Shown here: piece after piece, positions 54,259-61,950 of the stretch
Layout of the letters: each line of letters begins with the position of its first letter
Numbering within the stretch: position 1 is the stretch's first letter
From: Solimonas_A sp052035235
GTDB lineage: Bacteria > Pseudomonadota > Gammaproteobacteria > Nevskiales > Nevskiaceae
Reading direction: 5' to 3'
Length of the DNA: 64,000 bases
Assembly (NCBI GenBank): GCA_052035235.1
Contig: JBPOHT010000031.1
Location: 1 to 64,000, forward strand
The notes under the pieces: model-generated
The model's database searches: none
What the model was told of the DNA's origin: nothing
What the model saw: only the letters and a program-made list of their open reading frames with translations
Program-made: the position numbers and the translations under genes

Positions 54259-56424
54259 TCAGAACTTGTACTCGAAACCGCCCTGCACCAGGCGTGGCGC
54301 ACCGGTCAGGATGCCCCTGGTTCGATCGACGATGTAGTCCTTGTCGGCCAGGTTCTTTCCAGTGATGAAGAGACTCAGACCCGCGACCGATGGCACCCGA
54401 TAGTTCGCTGCCGCGTTCCAGATCAGGCTGCTGTCGATCTTCCCGATCTGGCCGGTTCCATCCGCCGGGGCCTGTTCCGTGTTGGCGAAGTCGCTGAACT
54501 GGTCGTCGACGAACACGCCCTCCAAGCGCAGATCGAAACCGGCCGTATGTTCATAGCCGATGGTCCCGGTAAAGAGGTTCCGGGGCGCGTATGGCAGCCG
54601 CTTGCCCGCCGCGCTGCCCGGAACCGGATCGCCAGCCGCGCAGGTGGCTCCGGAGGCGACGACGCAGCGCAAGGGCGTTTCCGACTTCGCCGTTGGCAAG
54701 AGCGTGTAGGCGATCTCCATGAAGGGACGCTGGCTCCAGCCAAGCAGGCGACCGATCTCAGCGCGGCCGGAGAATTCCATGCCCTGGTACAGCGTTTCTC
54801 CCACGGCCAGGGGGGTGCTACCGCCCGCGATCGAGCCCACGGCGATCTGCCGGCGGAAGTCGGTGCGGAATGCGGTGAGCTCCAGGGCTACGCCGGCAAC
54901 CGGTCGCGCGCGCAGGCCGAGCTCGTAGTTGACGCTCTGCTCGGCGTCCAGATCCACGCTGGCGCCGCTATTGCTGATGATGTCCTCGGTACGGGGCGGG
55001 GCGAAGCCGCGATGCACGCTGGCATACGCGGTGTAGGCATCGCCGATCTGGTAATTGAGACCGAGGGCAGGCAGGAGTTCGGTCAGGTCGGAGTCACCGC
55101 TGGCACCGGTCAACTGATTCTTGCGCTCGTATCGGACGTTCTCCAGGCGCAGGCTGGGAATCAGAGACAGCCTGCCGAAGCCAAAGCGGTTCTGGATGAA
55201 GGCAGAGTAGGCGTCGGTTCGCCGCTCATTGCTCTCTACAGTCGCGCCCGTGCGGGCGGTGGGCGATGTACCGTTCAACTGCAGGCGGTCCTGGTATTCG
55301 AAGTGCGCGCGCACCCCAGCTTGCAGTTCATTGTTCAGACCAAACAGCGCGTGGCTCAGGCGGTATCGGGGTTCGACGCCATAGGTGTAGTAGTCGCGCA
55401 GGCGTCCCTGAGCGCTGGCACAGGTATCCGGGTCGACCGCGGTGCCGGCACGCCGGGCCGCAGTGAAGGCCGCGCCGCACTGGCCATCCGTGGTGCTGGA
55501 AGCCTGTCTCCACCAGTCTCGCGAGAAATCTGCCCAATACACCTGGGTAGTCAGAGATGAAGCCGGATTGATGGTCCAGCGGTCGCTCAAGGACAGCCCG
55601 ATCCGCTCAGCGTCGAACTCGTCATTCTTGAACGGGTTGTAGCGGGCTCCGAAATTGGCGTACTCGGCGTCCGTGAGACCCGAGTAGGTGATGGTCGAAT
55701 CTTCGGTGTAGTAGTTCGCCCGGGCAATCAGCTGGTGCTCGGCCGACAGGTCAAAAACGCCCTTGAGATTGAGGTCGTTGAGCTCGGTATCCGTATTATC
55801 GCGAGCGCCCAGACCTTGCTTGCGGACGTAGTCCAGCAGCAAGCCCTTGCCGCCAACAAAAGCATGACCATTGAAGTAGTCCCGGCTTCCTCCCGTGAGG
55901 GCGACGCCGGCGGACAGTTCCTGCGGTGGAATGGGGGTGATGTAGTTGATGACGCCGCCGATGGTCTGCGGCCCATAAAGGTTCATGGTCGAACCCTTCA
56001 GCACTTCGATGCGGTCGAATCGGTCGACGGGAGGGTGGTAGTAGCTCGCGTTGTCGCCGTAGGGCGCATAGGCCAACGGTATCCCGTCCTCCAGGAGCAG
56101 GATCTTCGTGGAGCGCGTCGGGTTCAGGCCGCGAATGCCGATGTTGGGACGTAGTCCCAGCCCCTCCTCATCGCGTACGTTCACACCGGGGGCCTTTCGG
56201 AGTGCCTCATTGGTCGTGAAGACCCGGGAAGCTTCCAGGGTCTCCGAGTCGATCGTGGCATTGCTGCCCGCCAGGGCGTCCGCCTCCAGCGGCGAGCCGA
56301 CGACAGTGACCGCTTCCAGGACCGTGGGCGTCGCCCGGCCGGCGGCCGACTCGATCGGCTCCGCTGCAACCGGGTTGGCCGTGATTGCGGCCGACGCCAA
56401 ACCCCAGGCCATCTTGCGTTTCAT
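54259..56424 (-). CDS. TonB-dependent outer-membrane receptor (FecA-like)
   Basis: 721 aa from ATG 56424. Signal peptide to NPVAA. Plug domain: TVLEAVTVVGSPLEADALAG (TonB-box region), LRKAPGVNVRDEEGLGLRPNIGIRGLNPTRS, ILLLEDGIPLAYAPYGDNASYYHPP, VLKGSTMNLYGPQTIGGVINYI. A 22-strand barrel follows, ending in FEYKF. Best resembles ferric-citrate/siderophore receptors. A Fur box lies before it, so it is likely iron-repressed; an alternative is uptake of another metal chelate. Confidence 0.85.
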   Translation of the reverse strand: MKRKMAWGLASAAITANPVAAEPIESAAGRATPTVLEAVTVVGSPLEADALAGSNATIDSETLEASRVFTTNEALRKAPGVNVRDEEGLGLRPNIGIRGLNPTRSTKILLLEDGIPLAYAPYGDNASYYHPPVDRFDRIEVLKGSTMNLYGPQTIGGVINYITPIPPQELSAGVALTGGSRDYFNGHAFVGGKGLLLDYVRKQGLGARDNTDTELNDLNLKGVFDLSAEHQLIARANYYTEDSTITYSGLTDAEYANFGARYNPFKNDEFDAERIGLSLSDRWTINPASSLTTQVYWADFSRDWWRQASSTTDGQCGAAFTAARRAGTAVDPDTCASAQGRLRDYYTYGVEPRYRLSHALFGLNNELQAGVRAHFEYQDRLQLNGTSPTARTGATVESNERRTDAYSAFIQNRFGFGRLSLIPSLRLENVRYERKNQLTGASGDSDLTELLPALGLNYQIGDAYTAYASVHRGFAPPRTEDIISNSGASVDLDAEQSVNYELGLRARPVAGVALELTAFRTDFRRQIAVGSIAGGSTPLAVGETLYQGMEFSGRAEIGRLLGWSQRPFMEIAYTLLPTAKSETPLRCVVASGATCAAGDPVPGSAAGKRLPYAPRNLFTGTIGYEHTAGFDLRLEGVFVDDQFSDFANTEQAPADGTGQIGKIDSSLIWNAAANYRVPSVAGLSLFITGKNLADKDYIVDRTRGILTGAPRLVQGGFEYKF

Positions 56425-56467
56425 ATTCGTTGTCCAATCGTTGTTTGTGGCGGCGCGGAGAATATAC

Positions 56468-56486
56468 GAGAACGATAGTCATTCGC
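56468..56486 (-). promoter_or_regulatory. Fur box upstream of the TonB receptor
   Basis: GAGAACGATAGTCATTCGC agrees with the 19-base Fur consensus GATAATGATAATCATTATC at 14 positions, 43 bases before the receptor start. Confidence 0.65.
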
Positions 56487-56537
56487 ATCAGTGAAGTGAA
56501 CTCCAGGGTTTTTGCTCTTCTCTTCGAAAGGCGATGC

Positions 56538-56568
56538 TTGACCTTCCCACGATGGCAAGGTGGAGAGT
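56538..56568 (+). promoter_or_regulatory. CueR-type promoter of copZ
   Basis: -35 TTGACC (56538-56543), a dyad with arms ACCTTCC / GCAAGGT (56541-56561), 19-base spacer and -10-like GAGAGT (56563-56568). This is the stretched MerR-family layout with the CueR operator pattern. Confidence 0.75.
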
Positions 56569-56610
56569 GTCATCGTCCAATACCGGACGCGTACTCGATG
56601 GAGATGTCAC

Positions 56611-56802
56611 ATGTATCAGTTTCATGTCCCCAGCATGACCTGCGGCCACTGCGTTGCTCGTGTCACCAAGGCTTTGCAGTCCGCCGACCACGGCGCCCAA
56701 GTCCAAGTCGATCTGGCCAGCAAGATCGTCCGCGTCGAATCGACTCAAAGCGACTCCGCGCTGCGCAAGGCACTCGGCGACGCCGGCTACCCGGTGCAGT
56801 GA
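56611..56802 (+). CDS. copZ: CopZ-like copper chaperone (HMA domain)
   Basis: 63 aa from ATG 56611 (TGGAG upstream). A single heavy-metal-associated domain: VPSMTCGHCVARVTKAL with the CxxC, VQVDLASKIVRVES, LRKALGDAGYPVQ. Binds Cu(I) in the cytoplasm and passes it to the CopA pump encoded 98 bases downstream. It has its own CueR-type promoter. Confidence 0.9.
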   Translation: MYQFHVPSMTCGHCVARVTKALQSADHGAQVQVDLASKIVRVESTQSDSALRKALGDAGYPVQ

Positions 56803-56845
56803 CCCAGCCCTGGAGGCGCTCAGCGAGGAAAACTCGCGGCGCCTC

Positions 56846-56876
56846 TTGACCTTACCATCGTGGCAACCCTTAGCGT
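56846..56876 (+). promoter_or_regulatory. CueR-type promoter of copA
   Basis: -35 TTGACC (56846-56851), dyad beginning ACCTTACC and ending GGCAACCC (56849-56869), 19-base spacer, -10 TAGCGT (56871-56876). Its operator reads like the reverse complement of the copZ one with a few changes. Confidence 0.75.
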
Positions 56877-56900
56877 GTCCGCATATCAGCGAGATCGACC

Positions 56901-59300
56901 ATGAATACATCTACAGCAGCCGCACTCTGGCAGTTCCAGATCGAGGGCATGACCTGCGCCTCTTGTGTCAGCAGGGTCGAGAAGGCTCTGCTGAAAGTTC
57001 CCGGGGTCCATGAGGCCACGGTCAATCTGGCAATGGAAAATGCCACCGTCAGTGCCGCCCCGAGCACCTCGATCGAGGCCCTGCAGAGCGCAATACGTGA
57101 TGCGGGGTACGGGATTGCCGAGAACACGGTGGAACTCGCAATCGAAGGAATGACCTGCGCGTCCTGCGTCGGGCGCGTCGAAAAGGCGCTACGCGGGATT
57201 CCCGGCGTGCTCGACGCCTCGGTGAACCTTGCGACCGAACGAGCGACTGTCCGGATCAGCGGCGAAACACCCGTATCGGCGCTGACCGCGGCGGTGGAAC
57301 ATGCTGGCTATGCCGCCAGCCCAGTGACGCAGGCTGCGCGGTCGGTGCCCGGCAAGGGCGGGTGGCCTGGCTGGACGTCGGTTGCGGCCGCCGCAGTTCT
57401 CTCCGCGCCGTTGCTGCTTCCGATGATCGGTATGGTCGGCGGACAACACTGGATGCTACCCGGCTGGATGCAGTGGGCACTAGCCACCCCCGTGCAGTTC
57501 CTGCTTGGTGCCCGGTTCTATCGAGCCGCGTGGAAGGCTTTGAGGGCGGGCGCCGGCAACATGGACCTGCTGGTTGCCATCGGGACTAGCGCGGCCTATG
57601 GCTTGTCGGTGTACCAGATCTTGAAGGGACGTCCGGCGGATACCCTGTATTTCGAAGCCTCGGCAGTCGTGATCACGTTGGTACTGCTCGGCAAGTGGCT
57701 GGAGGCGCGAGCCAAGCGCCAGACCACTGAAGCCATCCGGGCGCTACAGGCTCTGCGCCCGGAGGTCGCGCGTGTGCGTCGTGACGGCGAAGACCGGGAG
57801 GTTCCCCTGGCGCAGGTCGCAATCGGCGACCTCGTCGTGATCCGGCCCGGTGAACGCATTCCGGTCGATTCCAAGGTAGTGGAGGGACGCAGCCATGTCG
57901 ACGAATCCTTGATCACCGGCGAAAGCATGCCAATAGCAAAAGAGTCCCATAGTCGCCTGACCGGCGGTGCGGTCAATGGCGAGGGCCTGCTGATCGCCGA
58001 GACCATCGCTGTGGGCGCCGAATCTACGCTATCCCGGGTGATCCGCATGGTGGAGTCGGCTCAGGCGAAGAAGGCCCCGATTCAAAAGCTGGTCGATCGC
58101 GTCAGCTCGGTGTTCGTTCCCGTCGTGCTGGTGATCGCGTTGGCCACGCTGTTGAGTTGGGGTGTCCTCTCGGGCGATTGGGAAGCGGCCATCCTGCATG
58201 CCGTGGCCGTGCTGGTGATCGCCTGCCCCTGCGCCTTGGGCTTGGCGACTCCCACGGCCATCATGTCCGGGACCGGCGTGGCCGCGCGCCACGGCATCCT
58301 CATCAAGGATGCGGAAGCCCTTGAAATGGGCCACCAGATCGATACCGTCATTTTCGACAAGACCGGCACGCTGACGGCCGGCCAGCCGGAACTGGTCGTC
58401 CTGAAAGCCTTCGATGGTGACGAAGCGGCAAGCCTGGCCATCGCGGCCGCGTTGCAATCCGGCAGCGAGCACCCGCTGGCACGAGCTGTTGTGGCGGCCG
58501 CTGTCCAGAAGGACCTGATCCCCGCGCAGGTCACCGAATTTCGCGCCTTGCCGGGCAGGGGGCTGGAGGGTGTTGTATCCGGACGCCGCCTGGTACTCGG
58601 CAGCACGCGTCTGATGATCGAACTGGGTCTGCCCGAGACCCTGCTGCAGGAGCACAGCAGTGCCCTGGAAGCGCAGGGACGCACGATCTCCTGGCTGGCG
58701 GAAGCCGCGCAGGCACCTCGCCTGATCGCGCTGCTGGCATTCGGGGACCCGCTGAAGCCGACAGCGCGGTTCGCCGTCGACGTGCTACGTCGTCAGGGCA
58801 TACGCACCATCATGCTGACCGGCGACAACTGGGGCAGTGCGCGGTTGGTCGGCCAGCAGCTGGGACTTGATGAGGTGCGTGCCGAAGTCCTGCCTGCAGC
58901 CAAGGCGCACGAGGTCCAGATGGTGAAGCAGCAGGGCGGCCGCGTGGCGATGGTCGGAGATGGCATCAACGATGCTCCGGCGCTTGCGACAGCCGACGTC
59001 GGCATTGCCATGGCAACCGGTACGGATGTGGCGATGCACACCGCCGGCATCACGCTGATGCGTGGTGATCCGGCCTTGGTGTTCGCGGCGATCGAGATCT
59101 CGCGAAAGACCTACGGGAAGATTCGCCAGAACCTCTTCTGGGCCTTTCTGTACAACGTGGCCGGCATTCCGCTGGCCGCCTTTGGCCTGCTAAGCCCGAT
59201 GGTTGCTGGAGCCGCGATGGCCCTTAGCAGCGTCAGTGTCGTCGCCAATGCACTTACACTGGCCAGATGGCGCCCCGAAGGCCAAGGGCGAGGAGACTAG
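56901..59300 (+). CDS. copA: CopA-type Cu(I) P1B-ATPase with two HMA domains
   Basis: 799 aa. Two N-terminal HMA domains, each with MTCASC (17-22 and 84-89). Eight membrane helices, CPC at 442-444 (VIACPCALGLATP), phospho-Asp486 in DKTGTLTAG, and MVGDGINDAPAL. Exports Cu(I) to the periplasm. Differs from the 46613-48976 pump, which has YHS/HMBD ends. The stop is one base before the cueR start, so copA-cueR is an operon. Confidence 0.95.
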   Translation: MNTSTAAALWQFQIEGMTCASCVSRVEKALLKVPGVHEATVNLAMENATVSAAPSTSIEALQSAIRDAGYGIAENTVELAIEGMTCASCVGRVEKALRGIPGVLDASVNLATERATVRISGETPVSALTAAVEHAGYAASPVTQAARSVPGKGGWPGWTSVAAAAVLSAPLLLPMIGMVGGQHWMLPGWMQWALATPVQFLLGARFYRAAWKALRAGAGNMDLLVAIGTSAAYGLSVYQILKGRPADTLYFEASAVVITLVLLGKWLEARAKRQTTEAIRALQALRPEVARVRRDGEDREVPLAQVAIGDLVVIRPGERIPVDSKVVEGRSHVDESLITGESMPIAKESHSRLTGGAVNGEGLLIAETIAVGAESTLSRVIRMVESAQAKKAPIQKLVDRVSSVFVPVVLVIALATLLSWGVLSGDWEAAILHAVAVLVIACPCALGLATPTAIMSGTGVAARHGILIKDAEALEMGHQIDTVIFDKTGTLTAGQPELVVLKAFDGDEAASLAIAAALQSGSEHPLARAVVAAAVQKDLIPAQVTEFRALPGRGLEGVVSGRRLVLGSTRLMIELGLPETLLQEHSSALEAQGRTISWLAEAAQAPRLIALLAFGDPLKPTARFAVDVLRRQGIRTIMLTGDNWGSARLVGQQLGLDEVRAEVLPAAKAHEVQMVKQQGGRVAMVGDGINDAPALATADVGIAMATGTDVAMHTAGITLMRGDPALVFAAIEISRKTYGKIRQNLFWAFLYNVAGIPLAAFGLLSPMVAGAAMALSSVSVVANALTLARWRPEGQGRGD

Positions 59301-59301
59301 A

Positions 59302-59748
59302 ATGCGCCGTACAAAGCCGAACCTGGAGACCGCCGAGGCGCTCAGCAAGGGGTATCACAACATCGGCCAAGCCGCCGAGGCGACCGGCGTGACGGCAAAG
59401 ATGATCCGGCACTATGAGTCGCTCGGCTTGCTGAGCCGGGTCGAGCGGACGATGTCCAACTACCGAATCTACTCCGACCGCGATCTGCATGTCCTGCGTT
59501 TCATCAAGCGTGGCCGCAACCTCGGCTTTTCGATGAAGGAGATTGAGGCCTTGCTGGGGCTATGGCAGAACAGCCGCCGCAAGAGTGTCGAAGTGCGCCG
59601 CTTGGCCGCCCGGCATATCGAGGAGCTCGATGCCAAAATCGTCGAGATGCAAGGCATGCGCGATACGCTGACGCACCTGGTCGGCGCCTGTCACGGCGAT
59701 CACCGTCCGGATTGTCCGATACTCGAGGACCTCGGTCGTTCGCCATAG
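59302..59748 (+). CDS. cueR: CueR-family copper-sensing MerR regulator
   Basis: 148 aa from ATG 59302 (GAGGAG upstream). Winged HTH YHNIGQAAEATGVTAKMIRHYESLGLL; dimer helix; metal loop CHGDHRPDC with Cys130 and Cys138, the two Cu(I) ligands of CueR. The N-terminus has about 18 extra residues. Likely activates the two promoters at 56538 and 56846. Confidence 0.9.
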   Translation: MRRTKPNLETAEALSKGYHNIGQAAEATGVTAKMIRHYESLGLLSRVERTMSNYRIYSDRDLHVLRFIKRGRNLGFSMKEIEALLGLWQNSRRKSVEVRRLAARHIEELDAKIVEMQGMRDTLTHLVGACHGDHRPDCPILEDLGRSP

Positions 59749-59860
59749 TTTGATTGTTTGAGCGACGTCATCGCCGCGGTACAGCAACTGGGCGGCCGTG
59801 GAGGTCAGGCAGAGCCGGATGACCTCAAGCACATGCAACGGGCTAGAGTGCAGGGCCTAT

Positions 59861-60301
59861 TCAGCCTTTCGGCAAGGAGTCTGGATGGCATGCACAGGCC
59901 TCTCCGTGCGCGGCGGATACCAGCTCTTGCAGGATGCCGCAGTCGCTGGCCGTATGGCCAGCTTCACAGTGCGCGCGAAGAGTCGTCAGCTGTTTTTCCA
60001 ATGCGCGCATCGACTTTAGCCTGGCCCGGACCCGGACCAGATGCGCATCGATCAGCCGGTTGATGTCTCCGCAGTCGGCCGACGGTTGGCCTACAAAGCT
60101 AAGGAGCCGCTGTACGTCAGCCAGCGGCATGTCAAGTGCCCTGCAATGCCGGATGAAGGACAACCGCTGCAGATGGACAGGCCCGTAGGCTCGATAGCCG
60201 TTGGCCTGTCTTTCCGGAGCTTCCAGCAGGCCTGAGCGCTCGTAGTAACGAATGGTCTCGGTGTCCACGCCGGTGGCTTCACTCAGTTCACCGATCCGCA
60301 T
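59861..60301 (-). CDS. Cd(II)/Pb(II)-responsive MerR regulator (CadR/PbrR)
   Basis: 146 aa from ATG 60301. HTH MRIGELSEATGVDTETIRYYERSGLL; LSFIRHCRALDMPLADV. Ligand Cys77, Cys112 and Cys121 match CadR/PbrR; an extra CACH (136-139) sits near the end, as in some CadR proteins. Divergent from the transporter gene at 60396, with the operator in the 94-base gap. Confidence 0.88.
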   Translation of the reverse strand: MRIGELSEATGVDTETIRYYERSGLLEAPERQANGYRAYGPVHLQRLSFIRHCRALDMPLADVQRLLSFVGQPSADCGDINRLIDAHLVRVRARLKSMRALEKQLTTLRAHCEAGHTASDCGILQELVSAAHGEACACHPDSLPKG

Positions 60302-60338
60302 GTCGCCCTCCGGAAAAGTCAGCCCGAATACTAGCCCC

Positions 60339-60369
60339 TTGACCCTGTAGCGGCTACAGGGTGTTCAAT
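60339..60369 (+). promoter_or_regulatory. CadR/PbrR-type promoter
   Basis: -35 TTGACC (60339-60344), a perfect 21-base palindrome with arms ACCCTGTAGC / GCTACAGGGT (60342-60362), 19-base spacer, -10 TTCAAT (60364-60369). It matches the known CadR/PbrR operator pattern. Confidence 0.85.
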
Positions 60370-60395
60370 GGCACCCAGATTCATTGGAGACCGCC

Positions 60396-61028
60396 ATGGG
60401 CGATTCCTGCTGCGCCAGCAATTCCTGCCAGAGCAAGGTGACCCCGCGCTACCGCCGGGCGCTGTGGATTGCTTTGGCCATCAACGCAGTCATGTTCGTG
60501 GTCGAGCTAGGGGCGGGCTGGAATGCCGGGTCTGTCTCCTTGCTTGCCGATGCCGCTGATTTCCTCGGGGATGCGGCCAACTACGGCGTCTCCCTGCTGG
60601 TGCTCTCCATGGCCCTGGTCTGGCGCTCCCGCGCAGCCCTGCTGAAGGGCGCCACGATGGGGCTCTACGGCATCTTCGTGCTCGCCCAAGCCGCCTGGAA
60701 CGGGATCAACGGCGTGGTACCGGAGGCGTACACCATGGGTGTCGTCGGCAGCCTGGCTTTGACTGCCAACGTGACCGTGGCGGTCATGCTCTACGCCTTC
60801 CGGGACGGCGATGCCAACATGCGCTCGGTGTGGCTGTGCTCGCGCAACGATGCCATCGGCAACATCGCGGTGATTCTCGCCGCCGGCGGGGTGTTCGGCT
60901 TTGGCGCCGCTTGGCCGGACTTGCTGGTAGCCGTAATCATGGCGGGCCTTGGCCTGTCGGCGGCTCGTTCTGTCATCACCCAGGCCCGCGCCGAATTGAA
61001 GGAGATCGCCCATGTCGCTCACGCCTGA
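60396..61028 (+). CDS. CDF-like cation transporter (short form)
   Basis: 210 aa from ATG 60396. N-terminal Cys patch CCASNSCQSK. Six membrane helices; SLLADAADFLGDAANYG is the CDF metal site (DxxxD in helix 2), and a later CSRNDAIGNIAVI replaces the usual HxxxD of helix 5 by N/D. No cytoplasmic C-terminal domain. Would export Zn/Cd/Pb-like ions in exchange for protons. Overlaps the next gene by 17 bases. Confidence 0.8.
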   Translation: MGDSCCASNSCQSKVTPRYRRALWIALAINAVMFVVELGAGWNAGSVSLLADAADFLGDAANYGVSLLVLSMALVWRSRAALLKGATMGLYGIFVLAQAAWNGINGVVPEAYTMGVVGSLALTANVTVAVMLYAFRDGDANMRSVWLCSRNDAIGNIAVILAAGGVFGFGAAWPDLLVAVIMAGLGLSAARSVITQARAELKEIAHVAHA

Positions 61029-61287
61029 CATCACCTGGATGGCCCTGCTAACCGTCCAGACCCTGCACCTGCTGCATCACCTGCTGGTCAAGCGTCACAT
61101 CAGCATCGTCGAGGTTTTGGCCGGCGCCGCCCTGCTCATCCCGATTCCGGCCGGGGCGGCGGCCGGAATGTTGCTGATGATCCTGCACATCGGCCTGATC
61201 GTGGTCCAACTGGTCGGCAGCATCTGGATCCGGCGGTTGTCGCCGGGCTGCGGTGACGAGAAAAGCGTCTGGGCGACGCTGGGCTGA
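61012..61287 (+). CDS. small membrane protein
   Basis: 91 aa from ATG 61012. Two to three helices (ITWMALLTVQTLHLLHHLLV; IVEVLAGAALLIPIPAGAAAGMLL; ILHIGLIVVQLVGSIWI) with HLLHHLL. No family recognised. Lies between two CDF-like genes and overlaps the first, so it is likely part of the same machine. Confidence 0.6.
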   Translation: MSLTPDITWMALLTVQTLHLLHHLLVKRHISIVEVLAGAALLIPIPAGAAAGMLLMILHIGLIVVQLVGSIWIRRLSPGCGDEKSVWATLG

Positions 61288-61310
61288 ATCCCCGACATAG
61301 AAGAGCCGAC

Positions 61311-61946
61311 ATGAGCGAGAACTGTGGCAAACCAGGTGACCCCTGCAAAATGGCAGCACAAGCCAATCGGTCGGCCTTGCGCAAGGTGCTGGCGATCAAT
61401 CTTTTCCAGTCGGTCGCCGGCGGTGGCATCGGTGCCTGGGCGCAGTCCACAGCGCTGGTCGGGGCCGCGCTGGACAACCTGGGCGACGCCGGCGTGTACG
61501 GAGTCTCTCTGTACGCTGAGGGCCGCAGCGCCGCGCACAAGGCCCGGGCCGCACGCATCAGCGGCTGGCTGCTGATTGGCTTCAGCCTGATGTTGGCGGT
61601 CGAGGTGCTGCGCCGCTTCTTCTCGGGCGCCGAGCCTATCGGTGTCGCCATGATGATCTGGGCCGCCTGCAACGCCGCGCTGAACCTGGTCTGCCTCAAG
61701 CTGCTGCGCAGCCATCGTGACGAGGGCGCGCACTTCGCGGCCTCCTGGATCTTCACCAGCAACGACACGCTGGTAAACCTGGGCATCGTCGCCTCCGGTG
61801 CGCTGGTGCTCTGGACCCAATCACCGATTCCTGACCTGGTCATTGGCCTGGTCGTCGCAGCGATCGCCTTCCGGGGCGGCCGCGAAATCCTCGAGATCGC
61901 CGAAGAGGCATCAGAGGCGTCTTCCTCCTCCTCAGAAAAGAACTAA
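61311..61946 (+). CDS. second CDF-like cation transporter
   Basis: 211 aa from ATG 61311. N-terminal CGKPGDPCK, six helices, helix-2 site AALDNLGDAGVYG, helix-5 site FTSNDTLVNLGIV. It resembles the 60396-61028 product (shared layout, LGDAxxYGVSL) but at modest identity, so the two may pair as a heterodimer. Ends with a Ser-rich tail. Confidence 0.75.
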   Translation: MSENCGKPGDPCKMAAQANRSALRKVLAINLFQSVAGGGIGAWAQSTALVGAALDNLGDAGVYGVSLYAEGRSAAHKARAARISGWLLIGFSLMLAVEVLRRFFSGAEPIGVAMMIWAACNAALNLVCLKLLRSHRDEGAHFAASWIFTSNDTLVNLGIVASGALVLWTQSPIPDLVIGLVVAAIAFRGGREILEIAEEASEASSSSSEKN

Positions 61947-61950
61947 AGCC

